From the NCBI RefSeq assembly GCF_030936135.1, contig NC_082595.1:104511334-104575333 (forward strand): DNA of 64,000 bases. Direction: 5' to 3'. The notes under the pieces were generated by a model that was given only the letters and a program-made list of their open reading frames with translations, had not been told where the DNA came from and searched no databases. Position numbers and translations under genes: made by a program. This stretch comes from Gavia stellata (lineage: Eukaryota; Chordata; Aves; Gaviiformes; Gaviidae). Shown piece after piece: positions 38,240-49,744 of the stretch (within the stretch, counting starts at the first letter, position 1; the number at the start of each line of letters is the position of its first letter).

Positions 38240-39780
38240 TTCCAGACACAGACTTGTTCTATCATTACAGTGACATGCTTTTCTCTAATGTCTTACCTAA
38301 ATAACCCATGCTGCATTTTAAGCTGTTATTTTGTGTCATGTCTGCGGACACAGGGAACTGATTATTTCTTTCCTTTTTCTGGCAATCCTTTACAGCACTG
38401 TTACCATGTCCTTCCTCAGTCTTCTCATCTTCAGGCTAAGCAAAACAAATTCTTCCAATCTTACCTTAAAGGTCATGTTTTCTACATCTGTGGATTATCT
38501 GCACTCTCTCTGCTGGACTCCCTCCAGTTGGCCCATCTGTTACAGTGCACTGCCCAAAACTGGGAACAGGACAAGGTCTTATGAATGCTGAGTAAAGCAG
38601 GAGGAGTAAATCTTACAGCACTTCTGCCATATACCCTAGTATGTGGTTTACTTTTCACAGCGTGGGATTCTTCACTTACATTCAGTCAGTGATTCAGTGG
38701 CTTCTGTTTAACTTCTGCTTTGCCAAAAGTGTTCTCTTTCTTATATGTATGCAATTAATTATTCCTCAGAGTAGTGTTGTGCACCTTTCCTCATTGAGTT
38801 GCCTCCTATTTTTCCCCCAGATCTTTTCTTCAGCTTGTCAAGACAACCATGAATCTTACTTAATCTTGTTTTCAGCCTTTCAGATTTTTCCTCCCAGAAG
38901 CTTGCAATCCCCTTCCAGGTTGCTATTGTATGCAGATATTACAACCATACTCCCTCTTTCACCTTCCAAGATGATTAATGAAAATATTACATACTCTCCA
39001 AGCCAGTAGAATCCCTACAGCAAGCACTCCCCCTTTCTCTTTGGAATGGGCCCTTAATCCCTTCATGATTTTTTTCCCCAGTAGTTTTGCACTCACCTTA
39101 TGATAGGTTTATAAACCCAGCTTGATAATAAGAATGTCCTACTAGACAAGGTCAGTATTTTATGTGAGTCAAGTTATACGACACCTTCTCCTTTCCTGGT
39201 CACTGTTTTTTTTCCTCATTATAGGTGTAAACTAGTTTTGACTGACATAATTCGATCTTCTCAAGTTATACTGACCTGGTGCTTATCACTTTGTTATATC
39301 TTAGATTCCCGGCTTTATTAGTTGCACCAGCACATTTATGGTAATGGGTGATGATCTGACTGGCTTATAATCCACCCACCCTCCAGCAGCTCTTGGAGGT
39401 CAGAGGTTGTTACAGCCACTTCATTAGGTCTTATGCAGAAGATTTCAGCAAGAACAGCTGACCTGGAAACATCTGACTTCAGTGGTCTCTAAACTGTCCT
39501 TTTCCATTCCCACACAAGTTCTTCCCCTTATCTGCTGTGGCCATTTTCCAGGCACCTGATCACATTTAATCTTCGTAATGGAGACTGATGCAAAACCTGC
39601 ACAAAGTCCTAAGTCTTTATATTAAGATCTGCTATTATCTGTGCCTATCCACTGGCAAACCAATGCTTACTCTGTTCTGCCCTTCTGCAGAAGGGTCAGG
39701 TCTCAAAAAGCCAAACCTCCAATGAGATTTTAATCCGTCTTGAGAAGATACATGCTGCTTGTATATGGAAAAGTCACTTA
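38240..39780 (-). mobile_element. Ancient CR1/L3-like LINE, long fragment
   Basis: The plus strand follows the complement of an amniote CR1/L3 element over about 1.5 kb in the right order. It includes ATGTCTTACCTAAATAACCC (3' end of ORF2), CAGTCTTCTCATCTTCAGGC, AAGGTCATGTTTTCTACATC, CTCTGCTGGACTCCCTCCAG, GCCCAAAACTGGGAACAGGA and GATTAATGAAAATATTA (38,971). Further on come GACATAATTCGATCTTCTCA, TGGTGCTTATCACTTTGTTA and GATCTGACTGGCTTATAATCC (39,354). Together these reach well into the reverse transcriptase coding part. Stops and indels are frequent, so the element is old. The plus-strand open frame at 38,099-38,584 and its neighbours are shadows of it. Confidence 0.72.
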
Positions 39781-41360
39781 GAGAACTTTGAAGTCACTAT
39801 AGGAATACATACAATTGAAAGGCTGAACAAGACCTCTCAAGGAACATAAACCCTGCAAACAGGGAAAGGAAAAACTTTGTAATGTCTTTTAATAGGAACA
39901 GTGTTGAAGACAACTTCCTCAAAGAATAACCTACACAATTGGCTGGGAATCACTAGTGCAGATAAATAATGTAGATTTATTACTTGGCTCATAATTCAAG
40001 TAGAATAAACTGAGTTACAAAATTAATGTCTCAAAAGGCTTTTCTATACCAAACTGTTGTAAATTCAGAGCATGTACTCCAAGGAATAAAGTGCATTTAT
40101 GGTTGATAGAACATGGCTTACAGCTTTGAAGGTATGAGAAAGTGAATAAACTGGAAATGCAGTTCACTGTGCTCTGAAAAAATAGCCATGCAGAGTAAAC
40201 AGTCATAAATATCAGAAATTCATCTGTCCCTTGAGATGATAATACTGATCATGGTAATAGAAGCATTATGGGAGGCGTAATGTAGAGGATGACAGAAGAG
40301 AAATTAATCAGTCCATTATTGTCATTGGCTTAAGAAGCAAAGAGCTACTGCAACTTCTACAGATAAAGAACATGAAGTTGTTGGAAAAGCATCCTTTGAG
40401 GACAGCTATCTGCTACTTAGATCTGAGGCAGCTGCAGAAGAGAGAAAGGCGTTTAGAATGAAAAATCACATTCCCGTATCAGGCAAGTTTTCATTCTTTC
40501 TGGATCCAAGTAAACACTATTGCCAAATGCCTTGAAGTGTTAGGATAATATCCAAATGCTTAAATCAAAGCACACTTACATTAGCTTTCCACCAATACAA
40601 CTTGATGTAACTCCCCCAGGGACACAATTCTGATTTACTCCAAACATAGCTGTGATGGGAGCAGCTTTCAAAAACTGTTCAGAAGTGCCAAAGAGAACTT
40701 GGAGATGAAATTCCCATTTTCAGTAGGAATTCAGGCAAACAGGAGATTGCATTTTATGTATTTTTAGTGAAACTTCCACTCCAAAATTTCTAACATGAAG
40801 CAGGTGCCCTAGGGTCACTAGGGTTTGTCTAAGAGCAAGGATGACAACTCAGTAACTTCTGGCTGAATTGGAGCTGCCCAGCTGCCCACTCCTGCGGCTG
40901 GATCCAGCCTCCTCCTGCACGGCTGCGTGCCCACAACATGCCTGTGTGCCCACGTTGTTCTGGGGAGAAAAAAGACTGGCACACAGGGGAGTCCCCGCAG
41001 TAGCATCTGCTCACAAATTCAGAAAGTTTGGATAGTTCTGATTTCAAACCATGAGACAAGCCACTTTAAGGAGAAGGTAAACTGCACTCACCCAAATTAA
41101 TTCAAATATAAGAAAATGATATTTCCCTAAGGGAATGTGTTCATAACAGCTATGGTAATTAAAATTCTTTAGAGCTCTGGTGACAACAACTGACCAAGCA
41201 AAGCAACCTGACATGCATCAGAAGTACTGGTTTTAAGAAATCCCTCATCTCTGCCTTGATTAGATGTCAGCAAACACTTCTGACAGTAATTTTTCAACAG
41301 CACAGGAACGCAGTCAATGGCTGCTCTCAGCCCACCAGAGAATGAATCTATTTCTAGAAA

Positions 41361-41399
41361 GGAAAAGAGAGAAAAAAAAAGAAAAAAAAAGAAAAAAAA
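41361..41399. repeat. (GAAAAAAAAA)n minisatellite-like repeat
   Basis: Two perfect decamers and one near-perfect decamer of G followed by nine or eight A, after a GA-rich lead-in. Simple low-complexity sequence. Confidence 0.85.
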
Positions 41400-41544
41400 C
41401 CATAACAGTCCTCGACTTCAAGGCTGTATGGGCTTCCCTAGGAAGTTTGCTTAAGTGAATACATTAGAATCATTGCATGCACCACAGAGCACCACTGAGC
41501 AGAAAGCAAACAGGCGAGAGCTCATCCTCTCCCCAGAATAAGGA

Positions 41545-41582
41545 GCCTCCCCTGACTGCCAATACCGTGATCAGGGGGAGGC
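41545..41582. repeat. GC-rich hairpin with one-base bulge
   Basis: GCCTCCCCTGA (41,545-41,555) pairs with TCAGGGGGAGGC (41,571-41,582), with a single extra G on the right arm and a 15-base loop. It is much more GC-rich than its surroundings. Confidence 0.7.
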
Positions 41583-44159
41583 CCTGCCATGAATAGTTGA
41601 AAGGGCTAAATTGTCCTTTCGCTAAGTGAAAAGTACGAAGTGTTACCAGCCTGTGACTCTGTTAACAGCGGTGGATATGCTGCTGTTTAATGTCCCCACT
41701 TGAACCAAGTGGGTATTTGCAAATCCCCATACCTTATACCCCAAACTGCTACACAAGTTCAAGTTCAGATGGCTCGTTGACTTATGTAGGTTTGTGCCAG
41801 CTCTACACCAGCCTGCTGAGGACAATAATGCTAAAAGCCATTTGTGGCTGTAGTCACTTGCTACGGCAGTTCAAGAAATTTTGATGAAAACCTACCCCTA
41901 GGCAAAGAATACACAAGTGTTGAAATACGGAGATACAGAAAACACATCATAGGCTTTACATCAGCTTTGGAAAAAGCAACCTGTTAGGGTTTAACACACA
42001 TTGCTGTGCAGTGAGGAAATAGAAGATCTGATTTGTTTGTTTTAAGAGTAAAATAAAGTAAAAAACCCCCATGAAATACAAAATGTCATGTCATAAAAAC
42101 ATAACGTTTAAAAAAAAATTAAAAAAAATTATATTTCAGCTAAAGTATACCCTTTGGTTTGGGTTGGTGCTTTACTCTTTGACTTGAAGTAAATTTAAAT
42201 GATCAAAGTTTGCTACTTTTCCAACTGAAATGTCACTTTGAAAGGGAAAATCACAATTTTTTTTCAGTATTGAAATATTTTTACTCTTTCAAGAATTGCT
42301 TTAGTTTTTCAGCTGAACTTAAGTTTGCAAATACTTCTGTGTGATCCAAACATCATTTACTATAGAATGGCACAATTTTGACAGAAGAAAATTGTCCATT
42401 TGCATTAGTTTGCCTTATATACACTGCAGGGGCACTAAGAGGCACTTTGTGCAAGCACTGAGAGAGAAGAAGAGTCTCAAGCTGGTGGGGTTATGCCGTA
42501 ACTCAAAGAGCAGTTTGTGTAAACAGCAGATGCTGACTTTTTCACTCAGCGAGAGGGGGATTCATCTCCATCTCAGCTGGTCACTCTAGCTCCATTTATA
42601 GTCAATGGAGATAAATGGGTAGTTTTAAGACAGAATTTACAAAATCTCTTTCAAACATCTACATTAGGATGAGATGAACTGTATCCTAAAACAAGTTGCT
42701 TTCTTCCCCCAACCATAAAAACAAGCTGCTTCCCCCCCGCTCCCCAACTATAAAGCTAGGGTAAGTCATAGCACCGATGCAGACATCTACATTTAGACTG
42801 ATGAATCCCACCCTCCAAAGCTGAGCCAAAGCTCAGTGAAATCACTGTGACTGTCCACTGAATTCGCTGGGCACCAAAAGAGAATCAGTCGCCGTTAAGG
42901 AAGCATTTAGCTCGTAACTCTATTTATTTTGTTTTGCTTTTAATACCAGGTCAATAGGTCTTGCATATTGATAATTATGTAGCATTACTTCTTAACGGGA
43001 TTTGCACAGGTATAATACTTAAACAGCCCGTCATAAGAGATAACACACTTTTCCTATTGAAATACCGAATATTTTTTCCATTGTTGTCTGTGAGGAGACT
43101 ATGGGCCTGATCCAGTAGCCTGCAAATTCAACTGTAAAGTCCCCTGTGATTTCAACCAGTGCTGCAGGAGACTTTAAAAGTGTGGGTGGAGAAAAAACAT
43201 CACAAATCTTCTGGTTTGCAAAGCATTCCAGAAACAAATTCACTACTTGCTCTCAAATCTTTTGTTTCTCCCCAGACCTCAGACAACACTCCCACTCAGA
43301 AATAATTATTAGCTGGAAGCACATTCTGGCTTTTACCATTCCAAATGAATCTGACAAGCAATTTCCAAAGGAATTTATGTGCTGTTGTATTTCCCTAGGC
43401 TATGTTTTAAAAGTGTGATCCCCTTTATTGCCATTTGAGAGAGTTTAAGCAAATTTACCATTCCCCTTAAGGAATATTGGAGGACAGTTTGTGAACAGAA
43501 CAAGAAGCGATACCATCTTTTCTGCAGGAATTCTCATGACTTTCCTTCACTCATTAGAGCAGTGAAAAAAAGGTGTTTGTGAAAGTTCTCTTGAATAATC
43601 ATTGATTTAGCTTAACAAGATTGTATTTGCTTTCCAGATGTTCTTTAAAATAATATTGGCATAGTGAGAGTAACATGAATACTTGTAAAATACATATAGA
43701 ACACAATTTACCACACTGTAAGTACTGCAAACCTCCCTGTGCCACAAATGGCACCTTCCGTTTCCTTTTTATTTAACTCATGCAAATACAAAGTAGAAAT
43801 AAAGCCATGTTACATAAGTGACCAGACTATCCAAGTTAAAGAAGTCAAATATCTAAAGCTAACAGATCAGAAGTAAATCTATAGGTTCACCTATGTTCAC
43901 ATGAAACCTTCACTAAATATTTTCAGTTAATAAAAAGATGTTCAAAGATAAGAATTAAAAGACTAAACTCATACAATGAATTACTTCCTGAGAACAGTTC
44001 GAGCCAGGTAAGCGTGAATGGTGTTTGGATCTGCTCCATGGGCACGTCTGTATGTAACACAGAAGAGAGTTATTGCTTGAAATAAATAATTGGAGAAAAC
44101 AATAATTACACTGAGCATGTATGTACAATGACAGTATATTCCAAGTGTCATACCTAATT

Positions 44160-44226
44160 ACATATACCTGTATGCATATGTGCATTTGTATATATGTATG
44201 TATATATTTCACATATACCTGTGAAA
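44160..44226. repeat. TA/TG-rich simple sequence
   Basis: Alternating TATATG and TATGTA words are followed by an 8-bp inverted repeat, TATTTCAC / GTGAAATA. It accounts for the tyrosine- and isoleucine-rich open frame on the minus strand. Confidence 0.65.
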
Positions 44227-46944
44227 TATGTTAGCTTCAGTTATGAAAAATTTGCAGAGGAAGTCAACTGATAAAGACAGTTGAAGTGATGTGGCCACAG
44301 CCAAAAAGCAGAAACTGAGTTAGGATGAGAATTCAGACCTTATAGGTGAACTTCTAGCCCCAAATGATATGGGCAACAATATTTCTGTTGAAATGGCTGT
44401 ATATGTTACTACTACAGTAAACTAAAACAGGTCCTGGAGGCTATCTAATAAAGTCTGGCTATCCCCATGCCATTAAACTCTCTTACTTTCCAAAACATGA
44501 CAGCAAAAACCATACTATGAGGGGAATATTACTTGCCCTATTCTAGAAACTGTGACCACATAATTGTTAGCAAAAGCAATAGTTGGTCCAGGCCGAAAGT
44601 GGGCTGCCAAGGACCATTTAACAGCATGGATAACCAAGTGTAGTGCTTAGTTTTGTGCCTGACAGTGCTTAATTAGATAGTAAAGAAATAATCGATAGGG
44701 CCACGCTACATCGCCATGAGTTCTAGCCTTGAACTCAGCCTCCAGCCATCCCGTTCTGCCTCATTTCTGTATGTTATCCTCCATCCAAGAGCTGTTATTT
44801 GTTTCCATTTGATCCACAGAGAATATTTTCACTATAGCTGCCTCCAGGAGGCTTAGTCCTTCAGCTCAAGCAACAGAGGTTCTGTCTTTTGCATTTGATA
44901 TCCAAGGCACACACTCCAGTGATGACCTAGATACCAGGGTTACATAGAGATCGTGCTTCCGTGCTGAGTTAGGCACCCTATGGAGACATCATTTGTTTCC
45001 CCAGGCAAGAAAGTATTACACATATAAACGAAAAATGCCTTCAATTGAAAGGACATTTCACACTTTTCCCAAGTGCATGAGGGACACAACTCACAGAAAG
45101 GTAATTTAATAGGATTTTTAATGAGTCCTATGATAAATGTTTTATGGCCAAAAGAGAAAGTAAAAGCCCATTGTACTTTCCAAAGAGGCCAAAGAACATG
45201 TGAGTTCCCAAACTAATTCATAGATTTCCCTTGAAGAGCAATTCTTAATACCCTCTATTAAATTACATCTCTTTATTTTGAGAAAATTGATTTAGTTATT
45301 CCTTTGAAGGAACCTGAGAACAGCATCACCAATCACTTTGTGTGACATCTACATGCCAGCGACATTGGGTTATATAGTGACTGACAACTGAGACTTCTGC
45401 TATACCTAGGCAGAGCTTAATAAAATCGACTAAACAGATATTTTTTATTATTCCCAAGAACTGGGTTGATAATGAGGTTTTTTTTAGCTAACCACACTTC
45501 ACTCGACAAATTATGAAAAGATCAATTTTTTTCCCATTAGCCTCACCCTCATCAATGGCTCAGCTGAGGTCAACCAGCCCTTCACTTGTAGTTAATGGTA
45601 CACAAACTTCGTCTACTGATTTTTCTTTGTCAAAGCCTAACAGAAGAAAAATCAATGGTCCTTATTTCAAATTCAAAGGAAAATATTTTTATTTAAATTA
45701 AAAACTTCTCTCACTTGAAAGACACAATGAATATGTTTGGGAGAGTATGCCTTAATCTAGTACCATGACAACTCAATGCAAAGGCTGAAGGCCATAAGCT
45801 GAGTGGTGCTGAGCATCTGGAAACCCCACAGTGCAAAATCTTAGGTCACTGAGAATATTATTGGTAATTTCAATGAGGCCTGAATGTCGTCTTTGGATTT
45901 TACCAGGAGAGCTAAGTACTCAGTAGCAGTTTCTATTAACATATTAGTATCTATAAGACATATGCCAAAACTCAGAAAAATTTAAATTATGATTACTTCA
46001 TTGGTTTTGTATTTCTGCACAAGGTAGAGAGAGTGCATTTTACACCCACCTCCATTTCCTTACCTGACTAAAAACTCACCATTACCACAGCCCAGATTGT
46101 GACTTTTAATAGAAATATATACGTGTAATCTGAGTCCCACAAAGAGTCACATTCTCAGACATTCTATCATGTATGTGTAAGCCATCAATGTAAGATGTGT
46201 TAGCATAGAAATATGTTATCAAAAAACATTTTAATAACGTTATAATAAGGATCACATTCTTCTGGGAAGCTGATCAGAATTTTGCACTGTTGTTGGCTTA
46301 GGTGGGGATTTAACTACCTCTCTAGATAGATGTGTTAGCCATTAGCTGATTACACAAATCGTAATTCAGGCCAGACTCATCCTTCCAAACTTCTGACCCT
46401 CAGCTGAGGCATTCCCCTCAGGATCCCTCTGTAGTCCACAGCAACTTCCAAGTCCAATTTGAATATCTGATGGGCAGGATCAGCCCGATAGTGTTTCCAT
46501 TGACTATACCAAAACTTAAGATGGCCTAGTAGGGTTCCTAAAAAGTCATCAAAGGTTAGATAGGAGGAATCTGGATCTCTGTATACTGGATGGCTCAGAA
46601 AGGAGCACAGATGCATCTCGCCTAATTTAACGTTAGGTATCTGTGTCAGCACAGCAGTGTCACAGCTACCAGAGGAACACAAACATTTCTACCAGGCAAT
46701 TTTTACTGACCTAGGTGTGTTCCCTGCCTCTCTTCATGGCTTACACAGGGACAAACAGCCTTCTGCTCCTCCTTCGTGAGGTTATAGTTCCCTTCCTGGA
46801 AACAGCCTTACCAAGTAAAAGGGTATTCATAGTGGGACAAGTTCTAAAGATGAGGGAACAAACATGAGATTTTAGATTTCTATTCCTGAAATTGCAGTAA
46901 GATTTGTATGTTCAGCATGAGCATCTTTGCAGATGTAGCCAAAG

Positions 46945-47800
46945 GATCACAGAACCACAGAATCACAGAATCACTAAGGTTGGAAAAGACCTGTAAGATC
47001 ATCAAGTCCAACCATCAACCCAACACCACCATGCCCACTAAACCATGTCCCACAATGCCATGTCCACACGTTCCTTGAACACCTCCAGGGATGGTGACTC
47101 CACCACTTCCCTGGGCAGCTTATTCCAGTGTCTCACCACTCTCTCAGTAAAGAAATTTTTCCTAATATCCAGCCTAAACCTCCCTTGGCGCAGCTTGAGG
47201 CCATTTCCTCTCGTTCTGTCGTTAGTTACATGGGAGAAAAGACCAACACCCACCTTACCACAACGCCCTTCCAGGGAGTAGTAGAGAGCGATAAGGTCTC
47301 CCCTCAGCCTCCTCTTCTCCAGACTGAACAACCCCAGCTCCCTCAGCCGCTCCTCATCAGACTTGTGCTCCAGACCCCTCACCAGCTTCGTCGCCCTTCT
47401 CTGGACATGCTCCAGCACCTCAATGTCCTTCTTGCAGTGAGGGGCCCAAACCTGAACACAGCATTCAAGGTGCGGCCTCACCAGCGCCGAGCACAGGGGC
47501 ACGATCCCCTCCCTGCTCCTGCTGGCCACACTCTTTCTGATACAGGCCAGGATGCCGTTGGCCTTCTTGGCCACCTGGGCACACTGCTGGCTCATCTTCA
47601 GCCGGCTGTCGACCAACACCCCCAGGTCCTTTTCTGCGGGGGAGCTTTCCAGCCACTCGTCCCCAAGCCCGTGGCGTTGCATGGGGTTGTTGTGACCCAA
47701 GTGCAGGACCTGGCACTTGGCCTTGTTGAACCTCATACAGTTGGCCTCAGCCCATTGATCCCGCCTGTCCCTCTGCAAAGCCTTCCCACCCTCGAGCAGG
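46945..47800 (-). mobile_element. CR1 LINE, 5'-truncated, with intact tail
   Basis: The plus strand starts with three to four copies of the complementary octamer (CACAGAAT type), then AAGGTTGGAAAAGACC and a short 3' UTR, then ORF2 to about 47,800, where CR1 similarity stops after CCCTCGAGCAG. It aligns with the copy at 25.0 kb over the whole shared length with few differences and is the longer of the two. Its tail is nearly identical to that of the fragment at 33.6 kb. Confidence 0.93.
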
Positions 47801-47832
47801 ATGCATTCTTTTAATGTCTGCATCAACTGCAT
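47038..47832 (-). pseudogene. CR1 ORF2 C-terminal segment (264 codons, open)
   Basis: An uninterrupted frame runs through the whole surviving CR1 coding part, ending in MALWDMV and a TAG about 90 bp before the tail. It contains [20 protein letters not shown] near its start, a region just downstream of the reverse transcriptase catalytic core, then [48 protein letters not shown] and [16 protein letters not shown]. The first 10-15 codons lie outside CR1 and are fortuitous. Without endonuclease and polymerase motifs it is inactive. No stop codon in about 250 CR1 codons suggests a young insertion. Confidence 0.9.
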
Positions 47833-48800
47833 TCAAATAAAACTAAGACTCAGTGGTTCCTCTTCTGGAGTTTTACTCAGCTACGTCCGTTTAAGCTCAC
47901 ACACCCTACCTGCAAGATTCTTTCAGACTTCAAAAGCCGCTGAAACTTTAACTGATAATTTGCACAAGAAAGGTCTATAAGAGCTGGATGTAATAAGGAC
48001 AAACCAGATAATATAAACACAGCAAAAATGTTGGCAGCCAAATTAATAACTGGTAGAAGTCTTCCAAAAATGCCTAAGGCTTTTTAGAACCACAAGTCCT
48101 TTTCCACAGCTTGTCCTTTAAATTTTCTTCATGCATCATGACTAAAAAGAACAAATTATAGATAGAACTTTGCTGGTAATAATATCAATGCACTCCTTTG
48201 GCCATAATGAACCGTAATCTCTTTTTTTATGAATGGATGTCAGGAAAATATTTGTTTGGGTTAAATGGAGCAGTCTTTTTGGTTTGTTTGATTTGGGAAG
48301 CATGCTTTGGTCTGGTTATAGTCTTTTGTGTTAATCTTCTCTCCAAGATATTAAGACTGTACAGCATCCATTCTCCTGAAACAAGACAAGGGTGACCATC
48401 AGGCCAGGTATCATCAACAGCTTGCAGTGAGTGGATGGATCTGGACCCCATTTTTATACCAGACACAGGAAGGATTATCCCTACTCAAAATATTTTAAGG
48501 TCCAAAGTTTCCATCCAGAAAGTTATTCAGATTTTCCTACTTCCACTGAAATCAATACCAGTTACAAACCTACATGACTTTGTAGATCTGGTCTCACGTA
48601 GTTACAGTGATGTATCAGGAATCAGACACGAAGGTAACAACGTATAGAGATTATTAGCTACTATCTAACTGATCTGATCTTACCTTATTTTGGTGAAATT
48701 TTTTTCTTTTTTTTTCCTCAGTTTCATATCGCTTTGGAATACAAGATTAATTACATTTAGCCCAAATATTGCCAATATTAATACCAGAACTTTTTAGAAA

Positions 48801-48825
48801 TGGGTGGATGGATGGATGGGTGGAT
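48801..48825. repeat. (TGGA)n microsatellite
   Basis: About six units of TGGA/TGGG in tandem. A similar short TGGATGAATGGATG cluster lies near 56,411. Confidence 0.85.
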
Positions 48826-49722
48826 ATTACCTCTCTTCTTAATGAACAAGTATGTTGAATACTTAGGGATTTGTTTAACATCATGTGATCACTACATGAA
48901 TAAAGTAAATTTTGTGGAGATCAATTAATCAGCTTCAGAGAAAGACTTGCAAATGGGCACCTTTATTCATTAACTGGCTGGAAAGAGCCAATGAAGCATG
49001 AATTGATTACCTGGAATACATTATCTTTTCTAGATGCCAACTGTCATTCCTACTTCCTTTCTGCAGTACATTAAGTAGAATCATGACTTCTGTTATTTGG
49101 ACCAGAAAGACATTGAGTTTGCATTTCAAATTCATGCAAAAATCAATACAATCAAAAGACTTACTAAGTCTGTATTTCAAACTTATATCATCCGGCTGTA
49201 GTTTGCAACAGAGTATTTCGAAACAATTTTTACTGGGCCATATGCAAATCCCACAATCTGTTCATTTGTTTCAATATAGTAATCTCTATACTTTTACTTA
49301 CCAATAATCTATATGTAGCACATTCTGCAGAAATAGCTGCAAAGAGGAGACATAGAGGTAGGTCTGACATACATAAGAAGTAAAAGTGAGGTACACGTTT
49401 GTGCTCCACACAAACAGCAAGCTGCAAAAAAGATGTGGACCCCAGTCCCCATGTCAGGGGAGATGTGACACAGAGACTTGTCCCAAGATTCACAATCAGT
49501 GGCAGCTTTTCCTTGTTCCAAGAACCAAAGTCCAGTAAAGCACAGCACTGAAGAGTGGTGCTGGCCGCTGATACCACAGCGGGCTGGGGAGGATGGGGAG
49601 AAGAAAATGGAGTAGTCATAGGGCTGAAACAATCGATCACCCTTCTTTCCTTGATAAATCTGCATGTGTGTATGTTGTAGCCACAGAGTAAACCAGTCTT
49701 TGCACAAAATGTCTTAAACATT

Positions 49723-49744
49723 CAGTCATTTCATGAAATGACTG
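49723..49744. repeat. 22-bp perfect palindrome
   Basis: CAGTCATTTC ATGAAATGACTG is identical to its own reverse complement over 22 bases with no spacer. A related sequence, with TTATTTCATGAAAGGACTG preceded by a similar AAAATGxCTxAAAC stretch, is found near 51,497-51,540, suggesting a dispersed repeat. Confidence 0.85.

Larger units (their letters stand above)
39781..46944. other. Unique non-coding stretch
   Basis: No gene was recognised. Local features are a short GC-rich patch at about 40,857-40,995, the A9G repeat at 41,361-41,399, a bulged hairpin at 41,545-41,582 and TA/TG-rich sequence at 44,160-44,226. Open frames are short and lack motifs. Confidence 0.55.

Noticed and set aside
38099..38584. 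161-codon plus-strand open frame
   Set aside because: Lies largely on the antisense side of the ancient CR1/L3 element and has no domain of its own.
40857..40995. Short GC-rich patch as a CpG-island promoter
   Set aside because: Only about 140 bp with few CpG dinucleotides and no gene start nearby.
47128..47814. 228-codon plus-strand open frame
   Set aside because: Antisense shadow of the second CR1 ORF2 segment.
49230..49721. 163-codon minus-strand open frame
   Set aside because: No domain or start context, and it overlaps a second random frame in another register.
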